In this document: piece after piece, positions 14,606-25,902 of the stretch
Numbering within the stretch: the stretch's first letter is position 1
Layout: the number at the start of each line of letters is the position of its first letter
NCBI GenBank assembly: GCA_029858345.1
Contig: JAOUFG010000019.1
Location: 1-33,088, forward strand
DNA length: 33,088 nucleotides
Reading direction: 5' to 3'
Source: Phycisphaerae bacterium
GTDB taxonomy: Bacteria > Planctomycetota > Phycisphaerae > Sedimentisphaerales > Anaerohalosphaeraceae
Notes under the pieces: model-generated
What the model was told of the DNA's origin: nothing
The model's database searches: none
Seen by the model: only the letters and a program-made list of their open reading frames with translations
Position numbers and translations under genes: made by a program

Positions 14606-15748
14606 CTAACGTAATCGCTCCAGGGCCCCCTGTGCGGCGGCGGGATCGTTGAGGATCGCATCAAACAATCGCCGCTGCCGCGTCGTAAAAACAACCGGAG
14701 CGGCAAAATCGAAACGAGACACCCCTAAGATTTTCATTATTGCTTCTGCCAGCAGGTCCATGCCCTGATTTTCTTTGGCGCTGATATCAATAGACTTGAG
14801 ACTTGAGGCCTGAGACTTGAGAAGGTCGCATTTGTTGCCAATATAAATCACCGGACAAGCAAGATTTATTCTGGCCTCTGGCTTCTGGCTTCTGACTTCT
14901 ATGACATCCTGCACATAAAGCACCAAATCGCTGGACTCAAGCAATTCTTTTGTAATTTGTTGTGCGGTTTGTTCGATCGTATCTTTTCCGGCCAGCGCAT
15001 CATCCAACCCCGCCGTATCGATCAGTTCGGCCCTGATTGGACCCAACTGACACATGACGCTCACCCAGTCGCGCGTCGTTCCGGCGGTGTCGGAAACAAC
15101 CGCCTGCTGCTGGCCGGCCAGGCAATTCAAAAGCGTGCTCTTGCCGGAATTGGGCGGCCCGGCGATGACAATCCGCACGCCCTCAATGATCCTTTTCGCA
15201 ACTTTGCTGTGTTCCAGAATCTCAATGCATTCTCGCCGGATTGCCTCCAGAGCCATTTTTTCAAAGCTTTCAACGGTTTTTTGTGCCCATGTGGATAACC
15301 CGCTGTCAATTTGCGCCCGCAATATCTTGACCCCTAACAGCGTCGCGCTTTTCTGCATTGCCAGTTTTGCCTCCGCCTCGATCAAATTCTCGGATGCGGC
15401 TTGATGCTGTGAAAATGCAAAATGTTCAGCATCTGTCAATTTCGCTCCATGTGATTGGAGTAGTTTTATAACCTGCTCCAATAACAGGGGGTTGCCATGA
15501 CAGTGTATCACAAAGCGATTCGCTCCCTCGCAGCCCACCAGCACCTCATCGATTACCCGCTGGCCATCCACGATCACCCCATGAACAGTACCGCCGGTTT
15601 CTGAGCCGCAGGTTTTGGACGTGGGATTATAACTGCGAAAAACCTTCTCCAAAATCTCCTTCGCACTATCTCCCGCAACGGCGATACTGCCAATCGCCGC
15701 CATCCCGCGGGCAGTGAGAACGCTCACCGTTGTTTTATCATTCTGCAT
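14606..15748 (-). CDS. MnmE/TrmE-like GTPase lacking the C-terminal Cys motif
   Basis: A 380-residue protein with the layout of the tRNA-modification GTPase MnmE. The N-terminal domain (about 1-115) has VSVLTARGMAAIGSIAVAG and the IHCHGNP motif. A helical region follows, then a G domain from about 200: GPPNSGKST (G1), TAGTTRD (G2), LIDTAG (G3), NKCD (G4) and ISAKEN (G5). Two things are odd. MnmE is normally about 450 residues and ends in C-x-G-K, whose Cys acts with MnmG in modifying the wobble uridine; this protein stops after ALERLR with no such motif, and the other frames do not supply it. The segment around the usual GEFTxRAFLNGK is also altered (EHFAFSQHQ). It may be a divergent MnmE or a related GTPase with another role. 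The start gives the standard N-terminus; the gene lies 13 bases after the methyltransferase. Confidence 0.75.
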   Translation of the reverse strand: MQNDKTTVSVLTARGMAAIGSIAVAGDSAKEILEKVFRSYNPTSKTCGSETGGTVHGVIVDGQRVIDEVLVGCEGANRFVIHCHGNPLLLEQVIKLLQSHGAKLTDAEHFAFSQHQAASENLIEAEAKLAMQKSATLLGVKILRAQIDSGLSTWAQKTVESFEKMALEAIRRECIEILEHSKVAKRIIEGVRIVIAGPPNSGKSTLLNCLAGQQQAVVSDTAGTTRDWVSVMCQLGPIRAELIDTAGLDDALAGKDTIEQTAQQITKELLESSDLVLYVQDVIEVRSQKPEARINLACPVIYIGNKCDLLKSQASSLKSIDISAKENQGMDLLAEAIMKILGVSRFDFAAPVVFTTRQRRLFDAILNDPAAAQGALERLR

Positions 15749-15761
15749 CTCAGGAATTCTC

Positions 15762-16715
15762 TTAGGATTTGGAGGCGGTAATCCACGTACAGCCAATCTC
15801 TTCAGCTTCTGTCGCCACCTGCGGATTCACAAAACCGGCTTTTGTGATTTCGTCAAATAACTCGGCTTTCGAATACGCTCCCATCATGACATTAAACAGC
15901 GCCGGAATCTCCGGTCCGGTTTTGTCATCATTCAGAGCGAATTCCTGTATGGTCAACAGGCCGCCGGAAACCATGGATTCAAACGCTTTTTGTAATTTCA
16001 CATCTGTCATGCTGCCGGGGCCGTGCAGTACATTGGAAAACAGGACCACGTCGTTGCCGCTGCCGAAGTCGTCCGTTTCCCAACTGCCGCCTCGCAACGA
16101 AATACGATCCGTCAAGCCCGCCTCTTCGACGAGCTCGCGTGCAATGGCAATCGTTGCAGGCAGATCAAACAGGGTTGCCGTCAACTGTGGGTATTTTTGA
16201 CACGCCAGAATACAATACAACCCCGGCCCGCCGCCGACGTCGAACAGCTTCTTGCGGTCGGAAAGGTCAATATTATCGAGAAAGACCTGGCCCCGTCCAC
16301 CCATGGTAATATCACGCATCCCCAAAATAAAATTGCGATGATCCCGCGCCTCATCCGGTTGCGGCGGATTCTCCAAAATAAACCGCGGCAGATCATGCCA
16401 GTAGTCCCACACCCGCGCCGCGTGCGCAATAATATTGCCCTTATACAACGGCTTGCCGTCAACCAGATATTCCTGCGATAAAGCTGTATTACGATAAGCA
16501 TCGCCTTCTTTTTCCAGTAAACCCAAAGCACAACAGGCGATCAGCACACGCCCCAAGATGTCCGGTTTGGCCCCGCACGCCGCCGCCAATTCCTTGCACG
16601 CCAGCGGTTTATCCGCAAGCTGCGTGAACACTTTCAACAACGCCGCCACATGCAATACCCGCGACGCTCGACACCCCCACGTCAATTCGTTCAAGTATGC
16701 AATATCCCTTGCCAT
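15762..16715 (-). CDS. SAM-dependent O-methyltransferase, acetylserotonin OMT-like
   Basis: A 317-residue protein of the two-domain small-molecule methyltransferase type. The N-terminal winged-helix dimerisation domain (about 1-95) shows LLKVFTQLADKPLACKELAA and PDILGRVLIACCALGLLEKEG. The catalytic domain has the SAM motif FDVGGGPGLYCI (about 172-183), LFDLPATI, and VVLFSNVLHG (about 240), where the His is in the place of the usual catalytic region. The substrate cannot be told; relatives methylate phenolic or polyketide hydroxyls. The chosen ATG has AAGGA nine bases ahead. It sits 13 bases after coaX and 13 before the MnmE-like gene, so the four genes from obg look like one operon. Confidence 0.82.
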   Translation of the reverse strand: MARDIAYLNELTWGCRASRVLHVAALLKVFTQLADKPLACKELAAACGAKPDILGRVLIACCALGLLEKEGDAYRNTALSQEYLVDGKPLYKGNIIAHAARVWDYWHDLPRFILENPPQPDEARDHRNFILGMRDITMGGRGQVFLDNIDLSDRKKLFDVGGGPGLYCILACQKYPQLTATLFDLPATIAIARELVEEAGLTDRISLRGGSWETDDFGSGNDVVLFSNVLHGPGSMTDVKLQKAFESMVSGGLLTIQEFALNDDKTGPEIPALFNVMMGAYSKAELFDEITKAGFVNPQVATEAEEIGCTWITASKS

Positions 16716-16728
16716 TATTTTTTTCCTT

Positions 16729-17550
16729 CTAATCTTCGTCGCCAAGTTTCCTAATCTCGGCCTGTTCAAATAGGTATTTCTTGTATGCGATAATGATCCC
16801 GCGCAGGGCTAGGTCCGACACCCACGAGTCCACAAAATCGCAATCGTCTTTAATCAGCTTCGCCGCCCCGCCGGTCAAAATCACCTGCGGCCACCGGCCG
16901 ATCTGCTCGGCATACTTGCGGCAGACCGTCTCCAGCAATCCTACCGCGGCCCAGTACACACCCGCCCGCATTGCCTCTTCGGTATTGGTTCCATACACTT
17001 CTTTGGGTTTCTGCATTTTAACGATGGGCAGCTTCGCCGTCCCGGCATGCATCGCCTCCAGCGATAACTCAAACCCGGGGCTGATCGTCCCGCCGACAAA
17101 CACGCCATCCTCATCCACCAGATCGACCGTCACTGCCGTGCCGAAATCGGCCACGACCACCGCATCCTCGACCACCGCATACGCCGCCGCCGCCGCGGTC
17201 AGCCGGTCCGTGCCGACGGCCAGCGCGTCATCGACCGCCGTCTCGATCGGCAGCGGCACATCCACGCCGATCACCATCAGCTTCGTGCCCAGCTCCTCTT
17301 TGACGATCTCCCGTATCTTCTCCGTCCAGTCCGGCTTGACCGAACTGGCCACCAGCACACAGTCCTTGGCCGGCTCTTTGGCCCCCTCAACCAGCGGCAC
17401 CTGATCCCAGCACTCCGCCAGAATGTCCGCCAGTTGCGATTCGATATCGCCGGCGTTTTCGTCAGCCGTTTTCAATAATTTTTCCTCGTCCTTCAGGCAA
17501 AGGGCGATCTTGATATTTTGGTTTCCAATGTCAATTGCAATCAAATTCAT
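16729..17550 (-). CDS. coaX: Type III pantothenate kinase CoaX
   Basis: A 273-residue ASKHA-fold kinase that phosphorylates pantothenate, the first step of coenzyme A synthesis. Diagnostic motifs are AIDIGNQNIKIAL (5-17), GTDRLTAA (about 117-124), ADFGTAVTVDLVD (about 134-146, the second phosphate motif) and GGTISPGFELSLEAM (about 153-167). The length is normal for CoaX (about 255-275). There is only a weak ribosome site (GGATTAG). The 86-base gap before it holds a degenerate repeat. Confidence 0.92.
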   Translation of the reverse strand: MNLIAIDIGNQNIKIALCLKDEEKLLKTADENAGDIESQLADILAECWDQVPLVEGAKEPAKDCVLVASSVKPDWTEKIREIVKEELGTKLMVIGVDVPLPIETAVDDALAVGTDRLTAAAAAYAVVEDAVVVADFGTAVTVDLVDEDGVFVGGTISPGFELSLEAMHAGTAKLPIVKMQKPKEVYGTNTEEAMRAGVYWAAVGLLETVCRKYAEQIGRWPQVILTGGAAKLIKDDCDFVDSWVSDLALRGIIIAYKKYLFEQAEIRKLGDED

Positions 17551-17566
17551 GATTCTAATCCTTTGC

Positions 17567-17642
17567 CGCAGAGGACACAGAGAAAATATTTAATGTTAAT
17601 CCTGTTATCCTGTCTACTAAATCCCGTTAATCTCGTCTAATA
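17567..17642 (+). repeat. Degenerate dispersed repeat between obg and coaX
   Basis: It begins CGCAGAGGACACAGAG and continues with an A/T block and the near-repeats TAATCCTGTTATCCTGTC and AATCCCGTTAATCTCGTC. The first 14 bases from CAGAGG match 8827-8840 exactly and in the same orientation. It fills nearly the whole obg-coaX gap and touches the last codons of obg. This kind of word-like repeat is common between genes of several environmental bacterial groups; its origin is unknown to me. Confidence 0.5.
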
Positions 17643-18653
17643 ATCCTCTTGTTCTTCTTTACCCTTAACAATCACCCACAGGCGTTCGTTCAGCTGGTCA
17701 ATACCTCGCCCAGTGACCGCCGAAATCACGAACACATCTTTGATTGTCTTTGGCAGTCGGCTGCTTATATCTTCACAGAAAATGCCGTCGCCGTCCAGGT
17801 CGGCCTTGTTGAGTACCACAATCTCCGGCTTTTCGACTAGCGCCTTGCTGTGTTTCTCGAGCTCGCCTCGGATCTTATGGTAATTTTCCACCGGATCCGA
17901 ATTGTCTTCCGGCAGGATGTCCAGCAGGTGCACCAAAATCCGCGTCCGCTCAATATGCCGCAGAAAATCGTGCCCCAGCCCGGCGCCGTCGTGGGCGCCT
18001 TCGATTAAGCCCGGGATGTCGGCCATCACAAACCGCCGAAACCCGCTCAGTTCCACGATCCCCAACACCGGCGCCAGCGTCGTAAACGGATAATTGGCAA
18101 TCTTCGGCCGGGCCTCCGAGCAGCGCGATATCAGCGTGCTCTTGCCGGCGTTGGGCATCCCGACCAACCCGACATCGGCGATCAGCTTCAGTTCCAGCCG
18201 CAGGTTTCGTTCCTGTCCCGGCTTGCCGTCGGTCGCGAACCGCGGCGTCTGGCGGACCGACGTGGCAAACGCCTTGTTGCCCTGGCCGCCCCGGCCGCCC
18301 CGGCAGATACACACATGCATCTCCGGTGTGTTCATATCTTTTAGAAGCAGCCCGTGCTCTTCGTCGTAAACCAGCGTTCCCGGCGGCACCGGGATAATCA
18401 AATCTTCACCATCGGCGCCGTGTTTATTGGCACCCTCGCCGCAGTTGCCGTTTTTGGCGACCCAGTCGTGCCGGCCCGAAAAATCCAACAGCGTATCGAT
18501 TGACGGGTTCACCACAAAGATAACGTCACCGCCCTTGCCGCCGTCGCCGCCGTCCGGGCCGCCCTTGGCAATATATTTTTCGCGGCGGAAACTCACGCAC
18601 CCGTGGCCCCCGTCGCCAGCCTTCACACGTATTTGGACCTGATCTATAAACAT
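17637..18653 (-). CDS. obg: Obg/CgtA GTPase
   Basis: A 338-residue essential GTPase linked to ribosome assembly and stress. The N-terminal Obg fold (about 1-158) carries its glycine-rich turns, for example GGPDGGDGGKGG and CRGGRGGQGNKAFA. The G domain shows GMPNAGKST (about 165-173), NYPFTT (G2), DIPGLIEGAHDGAGLG (G3), LNKADL (G4) and ISAVTGRG (G5). The extra C-terminal OCT domain found in some Obg proteins is absent. The start MFIDQVQIRVKAG is the family's standard; the frame is open for 56 codons upstream but contains the promoter. It heads the operon leading to coaX. Confidence 0.95.
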   Translation of the reverse strand: MFIDQVQIRVKAGDGGHGCVSFRREKYIAKGGPDGGDGGKGGDVIFVVNPSIDTLLDFSGRHDWVAKNGNCGEGANKHGADGEDLIIPVPPGTLVYDEEHGLLLKDMNTPEMHVCICRGGRGGQGNKAFATSVRQTPRFATDGKPGQERNLRLELKLIADVGLVGMPNAGKSTLISRCSEARPKIANYPFTTLAPVLGIVELSGFRRFVMADIPGLIEGAHDGAGLGHDFLRHIERTRILVHLLDILPEDNSDPVENYHKIRGELEKHSKALVEKPEIVVLNKADLDGDGIFCEDISSRLPKTIKDVFVISAVTGRGIDQLNERLWVIVKGKEEQEDY

Positions 18654-18708
18654 TTTGCTCGGCTCGGTATATTGAACTCTTTTATTTCGTGGCACACGAA
18701 AAGACCGG

Positions 18709-18737
18709 ATTATACCGCCATAAAAGGGAAATGGCAA
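18709..18737 (-). promoter_or_regulatory. Sigma70-type promoter for obg
   Basis: On the minus strand TTGCCA (18737-18732) and a perfect TATAAT (18714-18709) are separated by 17 bases, the ideal spacing. The -10 box lies 55 bases before the obg start codon, giving a leader of about 50 bases. A small hairpin, CACTGT-GAGA-ACAGTG (18755-18770), lies just upstream and might bind a regulator. Confidence 0.75.
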
Positions 18738-18819
18738 GAAACGCAGTTGTGGCTCACTGTGAGAACAGTGTTTGTCAAGGCCGCCATAACAGGGTCTTGC
18801 TTTCTGTCCCAGTCGGCCC

Positions 18820-19120
18820 ATAGCGGTTTTCTGTGGATAACCTATTAGTTCTTGTGTGGTTTTTGTCAGTTTTCGCCTGTTGGTTTACGGGGACCTAAAT
18901 CGGTCCTGTGTTTTCGACTCAATCTCACAGGTCTAAAAAACAATCCCGTAACAGGTTTTCCACAGCCCCAACCCCCTTTCTTGGAGATATAAGTGCTTGC
19001 AGGTAAACAACTTGCCTTCCCGTTAGGCCAAAAAACCGAACAGTTTCACAGGGTATATGACAAATACCAATAAATTATTTCTTATCTTATTTATAACTTC
19101 CCGCGCAAAACCCTGTGCTC
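18820..19120. other. Candidate replication origin (oriC-like)
   Basis: This part of the divergent obg/dnaN gap contains TGTGGATAA (18832-18840), a perfect DnaA box in reverse, and TTTTCCACA (18956-18964), one base off the consensus. An AT-rich stretch (about 19055-19100) could be the unwinding element; it is bordered by a perfect inverted repeat, CACAGGGT (19047-19054) and ACCCTGTG (19110-19117). CCTGTG/CACAGG words recur at about 18905 and 18925. Genes to the left all run left and dnaN-gyrB run right, as around a bidirectional origin. Two boxes are few for an oriC, and dnaA is not adjacent. Confidence 0.55.
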
Positions 19121-19316
19121 CTCCCGAGTCACTTATTTTGTTCAGAAATCTTGTTTTTTTAGCCCCTAAATCCCTTTTCAAAGAGGCCCTTTTCGGGTAC
19201 AGTAAGAGGTTAGTAAATCCGGCCAACTTCCGGGTTGTTTACTGGTTTTGAGGTTTTCGTCATACGTTTGTGGCTTGGACACTGAAGGAAAAAAGGATTT
19301 TGATAAAGAGGATATT

Positions 19317-20414
19317 ATGAAAGTAAAATTCAACCGTGCAGCATTGCAGGAAGCGCTAAGTTTGGTTACCACTCTGATCCCCGGCAGGACGCCCAAGCCG
19401 ATCCTGCAGTGTCTGCGGATTACCACCGAGCAGGACGCCGTACGCATCAGCGCGACGGATCTCGAAGTGGGGATCACTTTTCTGGTGTCTCAGGTCGAGA
19501 TCGCCGAACCGGGCGACATCGTTGTGCCGGCGGACAAACTCTCTTCGATCGTGCGGGAAAGCTTTGATGATGTGATCGCACTGGAGGCCTCCGAGGCCGC
19601 GGTGCAGATCATCGGCTCCGACAGCCGGTTTACCATTTACAGCCACGACCCGCAGCAGTATCCCGCCATTCCCGGATTCGAAGGCGACGCGGACCTGGAA
19701 GTGAAACTGGCAGCCCTTCAGGACGGCATCGAGCAAAGCATTTTCTCTGCGGCCCGCGAGAGCACCCGCTACGCACTGAACGGCATTCTGTGGGAAGTTG
19801 CCGGCAAGAAACTGTTCCTGGTTGCGACCGACGGCCGTCGGCTGGCCAAGGCCACCGTATCGCTGGAAAAAAGGGCCAAACTGCCCGAAGGCAGAATCAT
19901 CGTTCCCGCGAAAACAATGGCCCTGCTGGACAAGATATCGGCCCATAACGAAGGCGTTGTCAAAGTTCGCTTTGTCAACAATCAAATCGTTCTGGCCTGC
20001 GAAACGGTTGTCGTCAGCTCGAACTTAGTTGAAGGCCACTTTCCAAAATATGAAGACATTATCCCCAAGGATTACGATAAAAAAATAACCCTTTCGACCG
20101 CCAATGTGCTCAGTGCTGTCCGTCGAGCCGCCTTGCTGGCCAACGAAGACAGTAAGGGCATTAAAGTGGCGCTGGATAAGGGCTCGATGATCTTTACCAG
20201 CCGGGCGCCCGAAACAGGTGATGCGCAGGTTGATATGGCGATCGATTATAGCGCTGAGCCGATTGAGATCGGGTTTAATCCGCAGTTTTTGGTGGACGTA
20301 TTGCGTGTCATTAAAGCCGATGAGTTCGAACTGCATCTGGGCCAGTCGGACCGTCCCGGGCTTATCAAGAGCGGCAGCAATTTCCTGTATATTGTCATGC
20401 CGGTAAACCTCTAA
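19317..20414 (+). CDS. dnaN: DNA polymerase III beta subunit (sliding clamp)
   Basis: A 365-residue ring clamp that tethers DNA polymerase III to DNA. The start MKVKFNRAALQEALSLVTTLIP is typical, as are PKPILQCLRI, ISATDLEVGI, FSAARESTRYALNGI, LVATDGRRLAKA and the C-terminal FLYIVMPVNL, ending in the usual clamp signature. The ATG has GAGGA five bases ahead; an open stretch of 23 codons upstream is leader. A hairpin-forming segment (AGTAAA..CCGG / CCGG..TTTACT, about 19212-19243) lies in the leader. dciA follows after 46 bases. Confidence 0.96.
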   Translation: MKVKFNRAALQEALSLVTTLIPGRTPKPILQCLRITTEQDAVRISATDLEVGITFLVSQVEIAEPGDIVVPADKLSSIVRESFDDVIALEASEAAVQIIGSDSRFTIYSHDPQQYPAIPGFEGDADLEVKLAALQDGIEQSIFSAARESTRYALNGILWEVAGKKLFLVATDGRRLAKATVSLEKRAKLPEGRIIVPAKTMALLDKISAHNEGVVKVRFVNNQIVLACETVVVSSNLVEGHFPKYEDIIPKDYDKKITLSTANVLSAVRRAALLANEDSKGIKVALDKGSMIFTSRAPETGDAQVDMAIDYSAEPIEIGFNPQFLVDVLRVIKADEFELHLGQSDRPGLIKSGSNFLYIVMPVNL

Positions 20415-20460
20415 AAAAGGTGTTTTCTCGCAAATCATCTTTTTTGAAACACATACGATC

Positions 20461-23249
<2,789 letters not shown>

Positions 23250-23334
23250 GAATTTTTTAGTTGAAAAACGTGTTCAAGACGCTCACAATAGAAAAAACGA
23301 AAACAATGGCCGCTAAAAACGAACGGAGGCACTT

Positions 23335-23994
23335 ATGACACGGATAGTTACAGTTCTCGCATTATTGTTGGCACTTTCTTTGGCTGGCTGCGGATCTTCT
23401 GAAAAGGCCCCGACTTCTGATCAGGTGACTGCTGCCGCGCAGACCGAAAAAGGACAATTGCTCGAAAAGATCGACCGCCGTTATGAGAACCCGGAAGCAC
23501 ATTACAAGCTCGGCAGGCTTTATTACAATGAAGGAGCGCTGGACAGGGCTGATTTTGAGTACCGTGTTACCCTCGGCTTTGATCCGGTTCACTACCGCGC
23601 TCAGGCGGGCGTTGTAAAGGTTCTGGAGGACCAAAAAGCCCCCCAGCGTGCTCAAACCATTGCGGAACTTTACATCAGTCAGACGGCGGTTTCCGCCAAG
23701 AACTCATTGCGGCTGGGCAAGGCGTTCGAAAATGAGGGACTGAGCGAGTATGCACTAAGCTGCTATTATCAGACCATCGGCCTGGATCCGGAAATGGCCG
23801 AGCCGTACAAACTGCTCGGGTTTCATTATCTCAACGCCGGCGACAAGGTGCGGGCCGAGGAAAACCTCCGCCGCAGTTTCGAGCTGAATCCCTACCAGCC
23901 GGATGTATCCGGTGAATTGGGTCGCCTGGGAGTGATTATTACGACGCCCCACCAACCAGCCGAAGCCATCCCGGAGCAACCTGCCGAGCAATAA
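23335..23994 (+). CDS. TPR-repeat lipoprotein
   Basis: A 219-residue protein with a lipoprotein signal: MTRIVTVLALLLALSLAGC, the lipobox LAGC placing the lipidated Cys at 19. The mature part contains tetratricopeptide-type helices, such as PEAHYKLGRLYYNEGALDRADFEYRVTL and AEPYKLLGFHYLNAGDKVRAEENLRRSFELNP, and ends in a Pro/Ala/Glu-rich tail. TPR lipoproteins often scaffold outer-membrane or pilus complexes (PilF/PilW type), but it is far from the pilus genes and nothing else ties it to them. GGAGG lies six bases before the ATG. It is 85 bases after gyrB. Confidence 0.75.
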   Translation: MTRIVTVLALLLALSLAGCGSSEKAPTSDQVTAAAQTEKGQLLEKIDRRYENPEAHYKLGRLYYNEGALDRADFEYRVTLGFDPVHYRAQAGVVKVLEDQKAPQRAQTIAELYISQTAVSAKNSLRLGKAFENEGLSEYALSCYYQTIGLDPEMAEPYKLLGFHYLNAGDKVRAEENLRRSFELNPYQPDVSGELGRLGVIITTPHQPAEAIPEQPAEQ

Positions 23995-24021
23995 GAACAC
24001 GATTTGTCAGCAGATTAATTT

Positions 24022-24768
24022 ATGGCACAACATTCAAGAATTGAGTGGACAGAATCAACTTGGAATCCGGTCACGGGCTGCACAAAGATTAGTGCCGGTT
24101 GCCAAAACTGCTACGCAGAGCGGATGGCAAGGCGTTTACATGCAATGGGGGTCGAGAATTATCGAAATGGCTTTGAGGTTACTTTGCATCCCCATGTCCT
24201 TAGCAAGCCCTTAAGCTGGAAACAGCCGCAGACAATCTTTGTGAATTCCATGAGCGATCTTTTCCATGAATCCGTTCCGGATGACTTCATCCTGCAGGTG
24301 TTTGATGTGATGAGAAGCGCCTCATGGCATCGTTTTCAGGTCTTGACAAAACGCTCCGAACGATTATTGCATTTAAATCGACTGATTGACTGGCCGGAAA
24401 ATGTCTGGATGGGCACAACTGTCGAAAACGCCGGGTGTATTTATCGAATCGAGCATCTCCGAAACACCGAGGCGGTTATTAAGTTTTTATCACTTGAGCC
24501 GCTTTTAGGCCCGTTACACGATATGAATTTAAAGAATATTGATTGGGTGATTGCCGGTGGAGAATCGGGGCCGGGCGCCAGACCCATTGAGCCGGAGTGG
24601 GCCCGAGATATTCGCGACCAGTGCGTCGAAACAAAAACGCCGTTTTTCTTCAAACAATGGGGAGGCACAAACAAAAAGAAAAACGGCCGTGAATTAGACA
24701 AGCAAACATGGAATCAAATGCCAAAGGTAAATAGAAGGAGTACAGTAGTTGGATCAGGATGCAGTTAA
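24022..24768 (+). CDS. Three-Cys-motif protein, DUF5131 (phage Gp37/Gp68 family)
   Basis: A 248-residue protein beginning IEWTESTWNPVTGCTKISAGCQNCYAERMA in outline: the Cys residues at about 20, 27 and 30 are the family's signature and resemble a radical-SAM-type cluster site. Other family patterns are IFVNSMSDLFHESVPDDFI, FQVLTKRSERL, VWMGTTVEN, FLSLEPLLGP, VIAGGESGPGARP and TPFFFKQWGG. Members occur in phages and in mobile islands; the chemistry is not established. It overlaps the next gene, which encodes the known partner type, by 20 bases. The DNA is more AT-rich than the neighbours. No strong ribosome site precedes the ATG. Confidence 0.88.
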   Translation: MAQHSRIEWTESTWNPVTGCTKISAGCQNCYAERMARRLHAMGVENYRNGFEVTLHPHVLSKPLSWKQPQTIFVNSMSDLFHESVPDDFILQVFDVMRSASWHRFQVLTKRSERLLHLNRLIDWPENVWMGTTVENAGCIYRIEHLRNTEAVIKFLSLEPLLGPLHDMNLKNIDWVIAGGESGPGARPIEPEWARDIRDQCVETKTPFFFKQWGGTNKKKNGRELDKQTWNQMPKVNRRSTVVGSGCS

Positions 24769-25861
24769 TTTCTTCAAAGAAAAAAAATCGTGGTCACCGT
24801 ATAAAGATTTAATTCTTAATTATTACCTTGGGCCATATCTCGCTAAGGTGGCACTTCTCAAGAAACCAATCCTTGTCGTGGATTGCTTTGCAGGACCGGG
24901 CAAGTTCGATGATGGCGAAATTGGAAGCCCACTTATAATTGCTAACCACCTTGAAAAGTGCTCTGTGAAAGGGATAGGTGTAAAAGGTTTTTTTGTCGAG
25001 AAAGAGCCGGAGCTATTTTCTAAGTTAGAAAGAAATGTTCAACACTATTCCTTTCCGATAATAACAAAAAATAGCTCTTTTCAAGACGTTGTTGACGAGT
25101 TATCGGAGTATGCAAAATCGCACACGGTTTTTGTGTATGCAGATCCAATAAAACCAAGTCATTTGGCGTTCAATGACCTTAGAAGTGTATACGATCACCT
25201 TTGGAAGTCAGGCCAAAGTATTGAGTGTTTAATTAATTTTCTGTCTTTTGGGTTCTTGAGAGCAGTTGAAGGCATTAAAGATTATATTGTAACGGACAGA
25301 ACGATCAATGTTGGTCACGACAACACGGTAAAGTGGGATGCTATAGCAGGAGGAGACTATTGGCACAAAAATTTATTGGAAAATTTGCCGTCAGGGGAAA
25401 AAGTTGATCTGTTGGCCAATGGATACTCGGTGCAACTTGGGCGCTGGTTTAAATATGTTCTTAAATATCCAATCAGAGAAAAGTATGAAGACAGCTTGCC
25501 TAAATACCATTTGATATTTGGCTCAAGGTACCCGGACGCAGTCGATATAATTAACCGGGCGATGGTCAAGGCCAGAAGAGAATTTGTTGGGTCGCGATTT
25601 GTCAAAGGTATGTTGTTTGATAACCGCCCGAAAGAAGAGGTGGTTGATGAAGATGAAATCAAAGATTATCTGATTTCGACGTTGCAAAGAAACAACCATA
25701 CGACATGGAAACTACTCCGGGTAACCACAACACTGGATCATCCATGCATGTATACGGATTCTGAATTTAACAGAAATATAAAAAAGCTCATCCAGAATAA
25801 AATAATAAAAAGCAATTGTCCGGGTACAAGAAACGAGGACGATGCAGAAGTATGGCTATAG
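24749..25861 (+). CDS. tcmP: Three-Cys-motif partner protein TcmP
   Basis: A 370-residue protein that begins at TTG (AAGGAG eight bases ahead) inside the end of the DUF5131 gene. The start DAVNFFKEKKSWSPYKDLILNYYLGPYLAKVA, then PILVVDCFAGPGKFDDGEIGSPLI, is the TcmP pattern; DCFAGPG looks like a SAM-binding loop. FVYADPIKPS takes the place of the family's DPFG-type motif. The C-terminal part holds a winged-helix-like stretch. TcmP genes are consistently found beside three-Cys-motif genes; the joint function is unknown. Base composition is clearly AT-rich and codon use differs from the core genes on both sides, which suggests acquisition from elsewhere. Confidence 0.85.
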   Translation: MDQDAVNFFKEKKSWSPYKDLILNYYLGPYLAKVALLKKPILVVDCFAGPGKFDDGEIGSPLIIANHLEKCSVKGIGVKGFFVEKEPELFSKLERNVQHYSFPIITKNSSFQDVVDELSEYAKSHTVFVYADPIKPSHLAFNDLRSVYDHLWKSGQSIECLINFLSFGFLRAVEGIKDYIVTDRTINVGHDNTVKWDAIAGGDYWHKNLLENLPSGEKVDLLANGYSVQLGRWFKYVLKYPIREKYEDSLPKYHLIFGSRYPDAVDIINRAMVKARREFVGSRFVKGMLFDNRPKEEVVDEDEIKDYLISTLQRNNHTTWKLLRVTTTLDHPCMYTDSEFNRNIKKLIQNKIIKSNCPGTRNEDDAEVWL

Positions 25862-25902
25862 AATGTTTTGTGCATGTGTGCTGTTCATAAAAAACCACGG
25901 GA

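Noticed and set aside
25862-25902. Bidirectional terminator between tcmP and ftsY
   Set aside because: The 41-base convergent gap has a run of A but no stem long enough to call.
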